DNA of 64,000 nucleotides, taken from Ischnura elegans (lineage: Eukaryota > Arthropoda > Insecta > Odonata > Coenagrionidae). The stretch spans positions 110,880,917 to 110,944,916 of the forward strand of contig NC_060254.1 in the NCBI RefSeq assembly GCF_921293095.1, given 5' to 3'. Below, piece by piece: positions 1-12,882 of the stretch (position 1 is its first letter; every line of letters begins with the position of its first letter). A program made the position numbers and the translations under genes. The notes below the pieces were generated by a model. It saw only the letters and a program-made list of their open reading frames with translations. It was not told where the DNA came from and searched no databases.

Positions 1-2
1 CC

Positions 3-1207
3 CTGTATTCAAACGTGAATATCAGAATTAAGATAAACAATGCTTTCACCCCGGTCGTTGAAATAAGGAATTCCGTGAGACAGGGTTGTCCGCTATCTAT
101 GCTATTATTCGCCATTGCGATGGACCCGGTCATTCGCACTCTAGAAGCAGCGAACATTGGCAACGCGTGTGGAGGTTTTCGTCATACAGCTATTCTATAT
201 GCTGATGACATCAGCATATTTATAAATTCACACGAACAGCTGGTGACTGCAAAAGAGATTATTCAAAGATATCAATCCGGCGGTTTGATCATCAATGAGA
301 AAAAATCAAAATTCCTTCATATCTGCGGGCCACGACCAGTAATGCCAGCACCCTGGGCGGAGGTGTCACCATTTGTAAAGATATTAGGCCTATGGTGGGG
401 CGCTAATCGAGAAGATATGCTTACTCGAAACAGGGAAGTGGTGGAGCGGGCCGTACGTCAAGGAGTGGGGATGTACACACTCAGCTCTCTGCCTCTCACG
501 GGCCGTGTCCGCGCAGTTGAGCAGGTGATTACGCCCAAGATATGGTATACGGCTCACGTATGGCCCCTCCCCAACAAGACTCATATAGGTATTGGTATAA
601 ACATATGCGGAAGGTCTCCCGCTCGCAGCTCTACGGTCCGTTTGATCGCGGAGGGCTAAAATTGACGGACGTAGCGTTAAAATGCGATACACTGCTAGCG
701 AAGACACACGTACGAATTCTCGCGGGATCGGACACTCCGAGGAAAACCTTAATGAAAAATGCATGGGAAAAAGCTGATAATCTCATTACTTTCCGAAAAG
801 CCTCTACAAACATTAAAAGGTTAGTTGAAATTCTTCGTGCGGGGGAATCATTTACGACGAAAATTATTTACGAGAGAGCATTGGGAATTAAATACCCGCA
901 CTTTACCCGTCCACCGTCTAATTCGTGGCGGAACTGGGCTGATAGTGGGAAAGATGCTAGACTCATTAGTACGATGTACTGCGTGATAGCCGACCTTTTG
1001 CCTATAAGACAACACCTCCATCGTATGCGTCTTGCCGCATCCCCAAACTGCCCACTGTGTGGGCAAGGGGACACCAACAGCCATCATATTCTTGGCTGCA
1101 ATGAACCCCCTAAGGAATGGCTAGTCTTAAGGAGAATCCTCAGAACTTGGGACTCTTTCGGTGCCGGTCCAGATAGTGACGATAGGCTTAATTCCCTAAA
1201 TTTTTGA
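3..1207 (+). pseudogene. L1/Daphne-like LINE reverse transcriptase, C-terminal part, frameshifted
   Basis: The reading frame is open from the window edge and encodes the last part of a non-LTR reverse transcriptase: the palm motif VRQGCPLS near base 80, then the catalytic YADD box (ILYADDISIF) near base 200. Near base 590 the frame must shift by one to continue (KHMRKVSRSQLYG, then GGLKLTDV). A C-terminal zinc-binding pattern follows (CPLCGQGDTNSHHILGC, near bases 1050-1100), typical of L1/Daphne/R1-type LINE proteins. The open frame stops at 1205-1207. Coding similarity probably continues in other frames towards 1450. The 5' part lies outside the window. One clear frameshift makes it a non-functional copy. 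The clade assignment is from motif style only. Confidence 0.85.
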
Positions 1208-1628
1208 CTTTTCCCTTCCTATAAAAGCAAAATCCTTTCCACATTGATATCCAAATTTGTTTATCTAAGACTGCATGGTGGGGATGTGGGCGGGGGTCTC
1301 TCAATGCTGCTCAGCGACCTCCCCCTCCGCGGCACTCCACCGTCTACACGACCCTGGCTCCTAAGACTCTTGAAGGCGAGGGAGTGAGTAAAGTGGCTGG
1401 ACGTCGCCCTGATTGCTCGACGTACTCTTGATGTGGGAGCACACCAGGGCATTGACAGCTGTATGCAGAGAGGACCTTGAGCAATAGACTACCGAAAGGC
1501 AACAGCACCCTTCAAAATGTTTTAATTGTTCTAATGCCTTTTTTAAATGTTTTTTTTTTGTCTTTAAAAATAGCGAAATGAACTTTGAAATAACTCTGTA
1601 CATCCATCTTGAAAATAAATGCAATTTA
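1208..1628 (+). mobile_element. Degenerate C-terminus and 3' UTR of the preceding LINE
   Basis: This stretch continues the LINE ending at 1207. Other frames contain short protein-like stretches (for example STLISKFVYLRLH near 1240), as expected for a frameshifted tail. It then becomes AT-rich with an A-rich end (ataaatgcaattt) directly before a tRNA-like SINE head. The 3' limit is inferred from where the SINE starts. Confidence 0.45.
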
Positions 1629-1629
1629 A

Positions 1630-1720
1630 TCGTAGCTTAACTGGCTAAAGCACTCGACCGGAAATCGGGGGATCCGGGCTCGAATCCCGGTCAAGGCGAA
1701 TGATTGTTTCTCTGTGGATC
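1630..1720 (+). mobile_element. tRNA-derived SINE (family S1)
   Basis: A tRNA-like head is visible: an A-box-like TAGCTTAACTGG at about 1633-1644, an anticodon-arm-like stem CTCGA/TCGGG, and a B-box-like GGCTCGAATCC at about 1677-1687 within a GC-paired T arm. The acceptor stem is not closed and the loop lacks a normal U33, so this is a SINE promoter head rather than a working tRNA gene. Related copies occur near 21.9 kb and as a head-to-head pair at 54.1-54.3 kb. Confidence 0.6.
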
Positions 1721-3150
1721 TTTCGCAATATTTATTATGCCTTCAATATACTATCAAAATCAATTTTTTTGTATTCTTTTGTCTTGCATATACCCTGGCC
1801 TCCAATTGCGATAGCTTCCTGGCACCAATCAGTTGTTTCGGAATCCTCCTTGCCAATCTCCCCAAACGCTTAGCTTCTGATTTCCAATCGTTCAGTTCTC
1901 AGACTTTTTTCCTCAAAATGAAAAATCGCTGGTGGCTAAAGGATACTCCAGAAGATCTTCAAGGTTCCAGGCATTGATGATTGAATGCTTGATCCTTGAC
2001 CGTATTCAAGGCCTGGACATCGTCCAAATGCATTGCTAAACGTAGGGAAAAGTTAGATGATACCTTTATTGCCTGAATAGAAACCTAGATGAGTTGAAAA
2101 ATTGCTCTATGTATTAAATCTTATATGTCCGCGGACAATTTATTGTGTTTCCTTGCTTCTCCATCTCTCTAAAAGTTTAAGATGAGAACTCTTTCAACAA
2201 TGTTTTTCACTGAGGGCTGTGGGGGTGAGTTTTTAATTAATGGAGACCCTTATTTTTCGATATTTGAATCTCCTCCCTTACTTTTCGACGTCGTCATTTG
2301 ATTTTTGATTTTCTTCAGAAATTTCTACAAAATACTTTGTTAAAACCTCTAATATGAATTTCTCGACCTACATGTTTTTTGTACGATTCTTTTGTTCCAC
2401 CTTACGTAAAAATCGCGTAACATTAGCGCCGCTTTTTTTCTGTGACGTACGAACCCAAAATCAGTTTCACGTCTCTGAAACTATAAAGAAAAAATATCAT
2501 GTACATAGATGATACCATTTCTATCCCATTGGAGTATTCCAATAGCTTCAGCAGGAACTTAAGCTAAAAGATTTTTTCAAGAGAACTGGTAAATGGCATC
2601 CTTTAGAAAGTTTTGTAATGTTTGAAGGCCTGTATCTAGGCAACGAAAAATTTACACTGCAATTGACACCCGTTTCATATTTGCCAGCCTTGTTTTAATA
2701 CTGTGGCAAAGTTTTTGGCGCCCACCTATAAAAATGTCATTTTACTATTTTATCCACTCCTTTTCGGTTGTATCCTTCTATTTCTCGCCTGCTGCTCGAA
2801 ATGTAAGCGATAGAATAATCGGCGGACTTCGCCCTGTCGTAGTTAAGTTGGTTACGTAACGATATCCAGGCTTCTTATCTCCTCCGCCTATACTCAAAAC
2901 AGCCTCGCGTGGTACGCTGAGTTTTTTCTCTATTGATCGATTATTTCCCTCAATTAATAGTACTCCGTTAACGTGCACACGAACTCTCATGACGCCACCA
3001 ACTCATGAAAAGTGGGCAGCAACATTAGAGTTAACTTTTCCAGTTAATCTATTATTTTTATATGACTTGGGAGAGAGAGTAGCTGAACAAAGGTTTTGAA
3101 TTCGTCAGAATTTATCTTTCTCTTCTATTCACGGAAAATTTTCATATTCA
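1721..3150. other. Unassigned AT-rich DNA
   Basis: No protein similarity, RNA gene or clear repeat was recognised. The few open frames (for example 1714-1977 plus strand and 2778-2990 minus strand) are short and have no recognisable composition or motif. Confidence 0.5.
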
Positions 3151-3222
3151 TCTACATTTTACATACTATCCTGCCTCTAAAGGCGTGTGGCGGGTGATGT
3201 TAGGACACCAGCCGTTAAGGCT
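3150..3222 (-). mobile_element. CR1-like LINE family A, 3' terminal fragment
   Basis: On the minus strand this reads as the 3' end shared by several copies in this window: GGTGTCCTAACA..., a GC-rich block with AGGCGTGTGGCGGG on the plus strand, and a terminus close to TGTAGATG. Better copies are at 11.3, 17.6, 38.8, 53.7 and 57.8 kb. Only the last ~70 bp are present, as expected from strong 5' truncation. Confidence 0.55.
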
Positions 3223-4140
3223 ATTTAAGGCTAAATAAAGAGGCTATTCATGAGGAAAACTCACTTGAAGTCTGCTTATGTTTCAAGATACGCTTAATTG
3301 CGATATCTACTCGGAGTGAACCATCCTATGTTGCTCTAAAATGTTTCCTGTTGTGTTAACAAATGATCTACTCCGGAATAATTTATCACTATTCATTCAA
3401 TATGAGTGGGCGCCCTTAAAGAATTCACCAAATTCTCTCTTTACCATCGAAATATCCCTTTTTTCAAACTTCCTCCTCACTCTCTTATCTTATTCCTTTT
3501 ATGCCTTTGCTCTCGCAACGTGGTATTGAGAGCAACTTTTCAGTGAAAGTTTCTATTGGGAATCGGTCGAGCACCTCAACTGTAAAACAAGTTTCAAAAG
3601 CAGTTCATTTTCGAGGCATAAAAAAATATCTGTCATTTTAAAACATTCGCATCTAGATATAGATGCTGAAGTATTCTCTAATTTCATACATCTACTAAAT
3701 TTGCAGAACTTGATCTATCTATTTGCCCAAGCATTTGTATGAAAAAGGCTATTCTTGAGGGAAAACTTTCTAGAATTCTGGTTATTTTTCCAAATACTTT
3801 TTGAAAAACTATTTGATCGCAAATGGCCGAATAGTTTGGTTTCGTATTATGCAAGACAGTGTGAATCTCTTTAGAATGAACATTGCTTGAATGCCATGGA
3901 TATGATGAATTGGTCCTTAAAATAAATCGAATGAGTCATTACTGAGGTAGCGTAAGTGAAAATAATCATTAATCTAGATGGTCATGATGTCTTCATTGGA
4001 CATGTTATTAAATATACACCAGTATGATCATGGTCGTTGTAAGGAAGATACTGGATAAAATTGAGGAATGCGCTAATTTCAGGGTCATTCGGTCGTTGGC
4101 TGAACATTTCTCGGTCAAGGAAAAATTGACGTGAGGTGTT
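3223..4140. other. Unassigned AT-rich DNA
   Basis: No gene, RNA or repeat boundary was recognised. The open frame at 3341-3529 has no family resemblance. Confidence 0.5.
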
Positions 4141-4240
4141 TCTTTTATTTTGAATAAAATGGGGCATCGTTGTAGTTGTGATAAATAAAAAATCTTTCGC
4201 TCTGTTATTGCTACATGAGCAAACGGCGCAAAGGAAAATA
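4141..4240 (+). repeat. Direct repeat unit 1 of 2
   Basis: About 95 bases here match 4676-4770 with scattered differences. Shared blocks include GCATC(G/A)TTGT, TGATAAATAAAAA and ATTGCT(A/G)CA. The two copies lie about 535 bp apart in the same orientation. They could be an old tandem duplication or two copies of an unnamed repeat. Confidence 0.6.
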
Positions 4241-4675
4241 CGAGGCCGTGGAACAAAAGTGTGCCACCATAAATTGCTCCGCAGTCGTATTTTTTCTCTG
4301 CGGCACATGTTTGGGCTTTTTTTATTATGCATTCTCATCTGCCCCAAGTTTATCTTTTCTCCCGATGAGGACAACGGAGGCCACATGTGTGCAGCGGGGT
4401 TGTGTTGTTTTGCAACCCCCCGTAAAGTAGGTGGCTCCATCTCCCGACGCTATTTGGAAGCGCCCTCCCGAGTCAACTCTTTGAAATTTAAGACAAATAC
4501 GCTGCGAGAGATTTTGATCATTTAGAGTTTGTTTGCGAATAAAAAATACATACCGCGATGAATAGCGTCTTTTTTTAAGACAGTGTGCATTTTCGACAAA
4601 ATCTATAGCTAAACGAAAAGAAAACGAGAAGCCCCCATTTTTTTTATCCTACCAGTTACAAAGATTAAATTATTT
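4241..4675. other. Spacer between direct repeats
   Basis: No gene recognised. Overlapping open frames on both strands (3982-4440 minus, 4178-4525 plus) have no motif and are considered chance. Confidence 0.45.
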
Positions 4676-4770
4676 TCTTTAATTTTGTAAAAATGGAGCA
4701 TCATTGTTGTTATGATAAATAAAAACCCTTACCCCGTATCATTGCTGCAAGGGAAGAACCAAAGCAAAGA
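4676..4770 (+). repeat. Direct repeat unit 2 of 2
   Basis: Second copy of the unit at 4141-4240, in the same orientation and diverged by substitutions and small indels. Confidence 0.6.
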
Positions 4771-7700
4771 TTAAGTTAACTCTTAATGCCAAAATTGTAG
4801 CGGTGTGGTACTTATGTACTCTTATTGAACATGCTACATGATGTGCTATCCTTCTAAGTGAACTGAATTTGAAAAACTCTGTTCGCATCTATAATTTTTT
4901 CTCACGCAGAGTCATCGGTAGTCAGCACATGCTTTCCAGCCTCGATATTAACAAGTTGAGATATGGTTTTTTCCCGCATGAATATGCATTTTAACTTTTT
5001 CGTGGTAAAATAGTTCTCGGAGTATATGTCATTGACTATTTATTTTCAAATGTATTTTAATGTGTGTATGTAAACTATGTAAAATGTAATAAACTCTTTT
5101 TCAGTTTTATGAATTTTCTATTTTAAATTTCAGTGTACAAGTAAAAATCTAAATGTCCCTTTTATATACGCATCAAAATCGAAAATAAGTAGAGATTGGT
5201 GGACTAGCATTATTGCAGATCAGTATCCCTTTCGGCTCTGCTTCGGACAACAGTAGTACCTAATGTGTGTGCTCCTCATTGGATGCCTTGGCAGCGTCAA
5301 TATCTCTTTTCTTCTCCTACGAATCCGACGCGTGAAGAAGGGGTCACGTACTACTGCCACTTGCCTCTCCGAAATTAAGGTCCCTTTTGCGGAGAGGACC
5401 CTTTCGACGACATCTGTGCGGAACGCGTCTTCTGCATTCAGCCTGCTCTCCCGAAAACCACGGATGTCTTCTTAGCACATCGGATCAAAACTCAACATCT
5501 GCTTGCTGCCCTACGAGCGGCAGTATGAAATTCCTTCACGTATTGTTACGTTTGATATTAAAATACTGTTCTTTAATGTTGTCAGGAGTTGTTGATGAGA
5601 GGAGAGAGGGATTGTTGAAACAGAATGGAAAAGGGAAGGTTCCTTGAAGCAATGAGGCAAGATAGAAAACTGTAAGTTTAATAAAATGAAGAGGCTTACA
5701 GCAAAAAAAAAATAGCCTGACGTTAGGGTATATTTGTATCAGATTTTATTATAATAGTCACTCAAGGGGCCATTTATTACCACTTGACCGGTCTTTTTTC
5801 TTTACAATTGACTGTTTTAGATGCATTCAAATATATCAATTTTCCATTTCAGATGTAAGTAAAGTCTGGTCAACATTTACGTGTTATCAAATCTGAAAAA
5901 CTTTCCTCGGTGTAGTTTTATTCCTCAGGCATTAAATGTTTATATTTAAGACACTGACAAGTGCTTGCAAAGGTCCCTAAATATATCATTACGTAAAAGT
6001 ATGTTTTAAGTACGTGCTTTTTCGGTAATAATGGCAAAATGCGACCGCACGATAAGTAACGATTCCTCCTCTTAAATACCGTTGTCATAACTTAATTAAT
6101 AAGTTCTAAAAACAAAATTTCCATGAGATGTATAAGCTTGACACTGATCACTCGAAGCGCAAAATAATGATTATTGATCTCATTTTGATGACAGCTTCTC
6201 CACCACATGTACGTACATGAAACGATATTTGGTTGATTTCTTTACGGGTTCCCTTACTGCTAGTTAAAATTGTAAATAATTATCACTTTACTAGCCGACT
6301 TTTAATAAGAAAATGTAGCTCCAGAATTAAATTTCTAGCTGTTGGAAATGCTTAAAGGGGAAGAACTTAATTTTGTATAAATATTGCCATTACTTAGTAT
6401 AATTTAAAGGAATTATTTATTTTCGGAAAAGTCATTTGAAGCATATTTATAAAAGCTGATTTTGAAACATTTGTTTCATATATTGAATAGCATTTTTCAT
6501 ATTTTATCCTCTATGGTTTTATTTTCAAAATGCATAAAAGTTAGTGAATACAGTATTATCGACATTTTTTCTGACATTTATTCCGTTAGGGCAACTAATT
6601 TTATTCACGACTTAACACTCTCTGTTTCTGTTCATTGCATTTATAAATTTCAATCACTCATGGAGCTTATAAAATGCCAAGAGGTGTTATTGAGAATCGA
6701 CTACCTAATATGTTTTTGATATTTCAATATTTGGCTTAATACGTTGTTGGATTATCTTTAACATTTCCTCTTATTTTCTCGAGGGTGTGATTACGATTTC
6801 AGGATCCCCAATTAACAGGATTTGAAGTATTGTTATTCATAACCACCTATGTTCCGAATGTATATATCTTATGGCACTTGAACCCCAAGGGATGACATTG
6901 ACGAGACAGAGACGCCACTGACACCGTTCGGCATAGTGTTAAGTACCTACACGGTAATATAATCAATTTGAAGATAATTTATTGATATATAGGTATATAA
7001 ATAAAATGCTTCATTTCGCCTACAACACAACATTCGAACACTTACCTCAGCTGTTCTCATGTACTGTATTATGTCATATACCGTGTTTATACAGGACTAG
7101 AATTTACTTCGAATATCGCCATCTTTTTATGTGAGAATATGCATATATTCGTAGCTGATTGAATGCTAACATAGCTTTGCACTCGTGGATTCCTATGATT
7201 CATGAAAATTTCCACCCTGTAAGGAACAAATATGCCTGATTTTAGGTCTTTGGGTTTCTTTGATGGGCACTAAGACAACAAGACTCAGAATGTATTTTCT
7301 GGGACCTGTGGGATTTGGTCTCATCTGTTTTCCAAGATAATGAAGACATTATCCTGTTGTTTGTTTTTGAAGGCAAGCCTTATTCTCGAAGGCAAATTTT
7401 CCCGTGAAATTTAACCCGAGCCTTCTTTACGGCTGGCGTAATTTAGTGTGCTAATATTCGAGACTCCTTAAGATACTTATTAGCTTAGCGCCATGGAAGT
7501 TCGGATGCAATTTCATATCTCTCTTCCTTCTTTAGATTTAAGTAGGTGTAAGGTCATTTAAAAATTCTTCACTGCCTGATAACCCTTGTTAGTTGAGCTG
7601 TAATCTTTTAATCCAAGGCGCGAAAATGTGAGTATTTTTTGGGCTTATAATTTATATTTCCACGGAAAAACTTTACCATCACAAGTTATATATTGTTAAC

Positions 7701-9784
7701 TTTTTATTACCCTTCAAGTGCTTAATATGATATTTGCAACTTTTAAGTAGTGGTGAAGGGGCTGTGCAATTTTTCAGTCTTCATTCAAAATAGAAATAAT
7801 TCAAAGAGTGTTAGCTGAAAGAACAGTTCAAAATGCTATGGCATAATTATAACGAAGTTGCCGAACTCATTGTTAGTCTACATCCAGATCCAAAGTAAAA
7901 TTCATGATGCGGAAATAACTTAGCAACCCAGTTTTTTCTCGGGTATCTTTGAATTGCTAGCGATGTATTTTTTCTGTTGTCATTTCAATTTTCTTGTGGC
8001 GGTCATCTGAAATTAATACGCTCCATTAATCGCAAAAAATATCCATAATCTGAATAATCACCTGTGACACCATTATTCTAGATTAAGATAAGTATTTTAC
8101 TCGTAATAACTCAAGGTAAAAAGAGTCACTTCGTGATGGCGCCACTATATATAATTCAATTGAATTTCAGTTCAGTGAGGTACATTGAATGTTTTATCGA
8201 AATTTGATAAACGTTAAAAATTGAATCGAAAGTTTATTTTTACCTCAATATTTAACGTTTATCAGTGCCTTGGAGTGTAGGTATTTAAGAATTAAATGCA
8301 AATGTTTTGTCAACACGTCGGCACAACACGCTTTCATCAGTGCCATGAATGCCAGAGTATGAGTTCATTAATTTGATACATAAAGGCAAGAAAGGTCATT
8401 ACAGTCCTTTTTACAGTATTAAAATTTAAAAAAATAAAATGAATCTTGTGGTAAATTAATAAAAAAGATAGTACAAGAATTTTGATATACCTTTTTTGCA
8501 ATGCATTGGATTTGTTTATTGATGCCAATGCAATTCATCGTCACCTATCAGTTTTGATTAATAGAATAAATATAAATTCTGCTTAAATTGACGATGCTTG
8601 ATCTTTTATTAGTGGGGTACTGCAGTACATTGTAAGGTCTTTCTTCATTGCCTCACCCCTTTCGAAGAGAAGTGGATCCATAGTTAACCGGCTCCATTGG
8701 GTTTTAGCGGAGACGTTGCTATGTGGGTCGACGGTTTCTTTGAAAGCATTTAGCGTCCGCCTTTGAATGGACTGTGCGTAATACAACTGCGGGAGTTGCT
8801 AAACATTCGTTATCCTATCACTGTTAGAGTGGGCTCGCTAACTTGTCGGCTCTCGCTAGCTCCCTTGCGGGCAACTGTGCGCTAATTTCCGTGGTTAGCT
8901 TCAAACATAATGGTGTTTTCCTGCTAACATCCCCTGTGTAATCGGATGATGTCATTATGCTGTGATCTATGGCAGTAATTGCTCATTCGGAGTGCGTGGC
9001 GAAGTTTGCTTAATTGCGGTCTGCTCACTAAATATACTTACGCGAGGCATCGCATTCTATTGTTTGTGGATGTGTGGAATATAGTCGATTCGACTGACAG
9101 CCATGTATTCAATTCAGATGTTGAAAGTAGTTGAAAGGATCGGAGTATGAATAAAAATCGAATAGACGGCACTTATCTCCAGCTAGGCCTGTCTTACTTA
9201 GTACATATTTCGTATTTTGCCTATTATAAATTTAATACTTACGCTAGCACCTTAAAAATTTCAGAGCATATAATTTAGGCTATTGCCGGTACTTTTTCGT
9301 CTCAAAGACAAGAACTTGGCATCTGAAGCAAAAATGAAAGAAAATATTCAAATTTGAAATAGAGTCAGCAATACTTAGTCTTATACCTAGGCACTGTCAG
9401 GGGAAATCATGTGATGTTCATGGAGAAATTAGACGAGGGTGAAGGTAATGGTCAGAGATGGAAAAGTCATACCAGTCCATCACATTATCTCAGAGTAATT
9501 AAAACGAACAAAAAAATAAGAAGTTAAAGGAATTCTTGAAAGAGTGATACACTCCAGCTAGTCAGAAACATGGATATCATCTCAATTTGTCACCGTCAAG
9601 TAAACGTCAATTTTCTTACGAGAGGAAGTAGTATTGGTGTAATTTCTCGACTTTCGCATAGGCTCTTAATTGCTTAATTGCTCTTTTTATTGCTCTCTGA
9701 GGTTCGATCTACGAGTTTAGACAGTCAGGTGAAAAGCAGCTTTTGTCAGGAAAACTTCAGTCGAAATTCTGGGGATATATTTGC
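4771..9784. other. Unassigned AT-rich DNA
   Basis: Five kilobases of AT-rich sequence in which I see no convincing gene, RNA or named repeat. Open frames are all under 90 codons and have no recognisable domain. Confidence 0.5.
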
Positions 9785-10009
9785 CACAATATTACCAAAG
9801 CAATGGGGAACTTGCATGAATTTTTTTTATTTCATAGGCGGACAGAAAATTATTTTCTGAATACAACAAAGAAAACCGCATGTAAATCTGAGTTTTCCTT
9901 CGCGAGATATTTAATGATAAATATAACGAATTTTAAAGCGCGGGAAAAACTCCCTCACCCCCCAAGCCACTGCCGACGAAGCCTCGATGACGTCAAAGGT
10001 GCCTAAACA
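9785..10009 (+). repeat. Left arm of a large inverted repeat
   Basis: This arm matches the reverse complement of 11648-11870. Shared blocks are AATG(G/A)GGAACTTGCATG at the outer side and TGACGTCA followed by AGGTGCCTAAACA at the inner side, with patchy similarity between. The palindromic TGACGTCA (9988-9995) is a CRE-type octamer but has no gene context. The pair may be the ends of one ~2.1-kb fold-back element or two copies of one repeat in opposite orientation. Confidence 0.6.
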
Positions 10010-11304
10010 TCACGCGAAGCTATTGTTGTGATTGTTTGTAATAGTTGCCAGCAGTTGTGAGAGCTTTGTTTGTTAGATGTGTTGATTATTTTATATTATA
10101 AGATAAATATCCGACGATAGAGGCTTGGAAGCCCTCGTATTATGCATTATTTATAATATTAATATCTGAGTAAGGGCATAAAATATAAAACTGGAGCAGT
10201 TAAACCAAAAATTTGATAATACCTAAATAACATCGTTGTAGGAGTCTGAGCCACGGCCATTGGAAGGGGGATACGTTAATTGTAAGTTGATGTTATCGAC
10301 GGCATATCATTCATTTAAGTATGTAATTAGAACGATTTTGATGTTTACTAATGTCCGCTTAGCTTTTATATACAATAACTTCATCCGTTTATTCGTAGGT
10401 ACCGGAGAATTCGTCGTTTAGGACTGTCTATGCTTGTATTATGGGGTGAATTCCAGTCAATGCAACTTTTGCTCGCTGATTGGAGACATCTAGGAACATT
10501 TTTGTGCCAAAATAGTGTTATTTTCAACGTGACATCTCCCGTTAAGCTACTGTTAATAATCACAGTGCCAGTGGTTGTAATGCACAAAGTTTGACAAGGT
10601 TGAAAAATATCGGCCAAGAGTTATCAGTGTTACATCGTGATTGAATTGTAAAAAGTGCTATTACGCTATCGATAAATGTCTAACAGTAGTGTAAAAATTG
10701 TCAGTGCCGTGCTAATCTCCGTTGTTCACCGTAGATATGACATTTCACGATCACGCTATTGAAATAAAAACTGTGTGTGAAGTTTGTAATTCCATTATTT
10801 CAACGAATAGTAGTGAGAAATGTCACCTGTGTCACTTGTGTGGGCTAATTTAAGGGTTTAAATCAGTGAATAAATAGTTGTATTCATCATAACGAGTTCT
10901 GTTATTGTAAGTTGTACGTGATGAATATAAGAATGTGATAGTGACATCCAGTTTTTGATAAGAGTATTTGCCTGTTTCCCACTATATTTTTATGGTATAT
11001 GCTAGTATATTGTTTATGGATTTACCTTTATTATTGAAATAGGTTGTAGCTTGCGTGTGTGTTGGCAGCGGAACCGATTCGCGATCTCACATGTGGATTG
11101 TGTGCAGACTGTTTTGCAGTGAATTCGTACGGTAGGACAGATAGGACTACCTTCTCCGTTAATCCGGCGTTGCCAAATTCAACAGCACAGCTTACGATCG
11201 TTATCCTCCAGTATTACAAGTTTCTTTTACAACTCGATTTGCCGCCGACGTATAGCAATAATTTGTCTTAACAAATTCCATGAGGGTCGTGGCATCAATT
11301 TTTG
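10010..11304. other. Spacer inside the 9.8-11.9 kb inverted repeat
   Basis: No transposase or other protein could be recognised between the arms. The open frames at 10381-10617 (minus) and 11059-11271 (plus) carry no motif. The stretch is AT-rich with unremarkable composition. Confidence 0.45.
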
Positions 11305-11392
11305 GTGTCCTAAAAAAAGGCTGGTGTCCTAACACCCCATGCCACACGCCTTTTAGGCGGCTTGCGGGGTATTATGTAGACGTAGATGAATT
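11305..11392 (+). mobile_element. CR1-like LINE family A, 3' terminal fragment
   Basis: A clear copy of the family A terminus: GGCTGGTGTCCTAACACC, then ACACGCCTTTTAGGCGGC, which can form a small hairpin, then TTGCGGGGTATTATGTAGACG before the end. It is a severely 5'-truncated insertion between the arms of the larger inverted repeat. The conserved terminal hairpin is probably part of the signal recognised by the element's reverse transcriptase; that is inference from family behaviour. Confidence 0.65.
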
Positions 11393-11647
11393 TCAAGTGT
11401 ACTAATTGAACGAGTGGCAACGTTATCATCCATTTTTCTGATAACCAAAACACACGAAGTGAAACGCTTGTACTTCATCATCCCGATGCCGCATTATTAA
11501 TATCCCAAGTATTATTCTAGGCACAATAGCAATAGGAAAACTTGCCCAAGAATAACAGAACAAAATAAAGTGACGATGAGCGGCTAAATACTCCCTCAAA
11601 ACAATTTTTACACCATCCGCTCAGCGTATTTCCCTACTCCCTACGGT
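11393..11647. other. Unassigned AT-rich DNA
   Basis: Nothing recognised between the LINE terminus and the right arm of the inverted repeat. Confidence 0.4.
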
Positions 11648-11870
11648 TGTTTAGGCACCTATGACGTCACGCCTGGCCTCGGCAACGCTCGGGTGTCTTC
11701 GCGCAGTGGTCGGCTCAGAGAAATTTTTCTCGATTTTAAATGCAATTTTTTTATTTCTTTTGATGTGGACTGGATAAACTGAAGGTATTTTTGCGAGCTA
11801 ATGTATCCATTTGACTTATTCAAAATATTTTTTAGAGCAATCTACGACCCATGCAAGTTCCTCATTGTCA
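11648..11870 (-). repeat. Right arm of a large inverted repeat
   Basis: Reverse complement of the arm at 9785-10009, with the octamer TGACGTCA at 11662-11669. The arms are diverged, so the structure is old. Confidence 0.6.
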
Positions 11871-12440
11871 ACAACCGAATCGAAAAATTTTCCCATTCAG
11901 CTTTCCGTTTGGTTAATCTGGTCAATACTCTTGAGATAGGTAAAAGTGCCGCATTCCACTGAGTTCTCTTATTTTCAACTCTTCTCACTCTATAATAAAT
12001 ATTATAATACTGCCAAAATGACTTATTAAGGCCGACCGTATCTTCGCTATCGTCTCAAAAATATCTGAAGGCCTCTCTTTTTTCTTAATCTCCATCCTAA
12101 TACAGCCGCGGAAGCCATCTCATTGGTTGTGCAGCGAAAGGTGTTCAGGAACAGCCCGTCTACCTTAGAGGGGACAATGCATAACATTTAAGGTGTGCCT
12201 TGTGGAAGGTTTGACTGCCTGAGCTCATTTTTTTTAAGTCCTTTATCGTTCGTGTGACGATGGAATTCCGATATCAATCCGTTAAGTATCTCCTTTTCTC
12301 GGACCAGGAAATATAAGGGATTTTTACCTGTAGGATGTCATCATTACTTTCTCTGATGAGTCGTAAATGATCGATTGAATGGTTATGCTATGAATTTTAT
12401 GGCCCAAGTTTTAGCAAAAGTGACTATCCCAATAAATGTA
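11871..12440. other. Unassigned DNA
   Basis: No feature recognised; AT-rich with short chance frames. Confidence 0.45.
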
Positions 12441-12882
12441 GGATCTTCAAAATTTCTCCTCTTTATGCAAGGAGAAATATGGCTGACGTTATTTTTCTCG
12501 GAAATATTTTGACTGGGGCAGTTGACTATAGCTATATCTTAATCTTAATAACCATTAATGTCCCTACCCGTAGAACTAGACACACTCCATTTTTTTATGT
12601 AAGTCCAGAAGGGTGGGTGTCACGCGGTTCAAGCCACTTAACCGGATTATTTGCGCTGCTAATGTCTTTCTAGAGAATAATCAATGTAACGACATCTTCT
12701 GTAATTCGTTGATAAGTCTTCAGAGTAGGCTAAATACTTATTTTGACTCTTTATTTATATTATCTCTGTTAAGTAATTTTATTCATATTATCATACCACT
12801 ATTTAATGTAATGTATGTTTTTATCATAGCACTTGCTATTGGGGTTACCTGTTAATCTTTAAAAAATTATTATTATTATCGT
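12441..12882 (+). pseudogene. LINE 3' end (family B), C-terminal protein fragment with (ATT)n tail
   Basis: The first frame reads RRNMADVIFLGNILTG, then NVPTRRTRHTPFF, the usual C-terminal block of a large group of insect LINE proteins (consensus style: RR..D..FL.KILNG.ID..LL..INF.VP.R.TR). Around 12610 the similarity jumps frame to GVTRFKPLNRIICAANVF, followed by DIFCNSL. The 3' UTR ends in a short ATT repeat at about 12868-12880, the kind of simple tail many such LINEs carry. It is truncated and frameshifted. The copy at 25.25-25.85 kb carries the same C-terminal block. Confidence 0.65.

Noticed and set aside
3982..4525. Overlapping frames of 152 and 115 residues on opposite strands
   Set aside because: Mutual shadows in a region partly made of a direct repeat; no motif in either.
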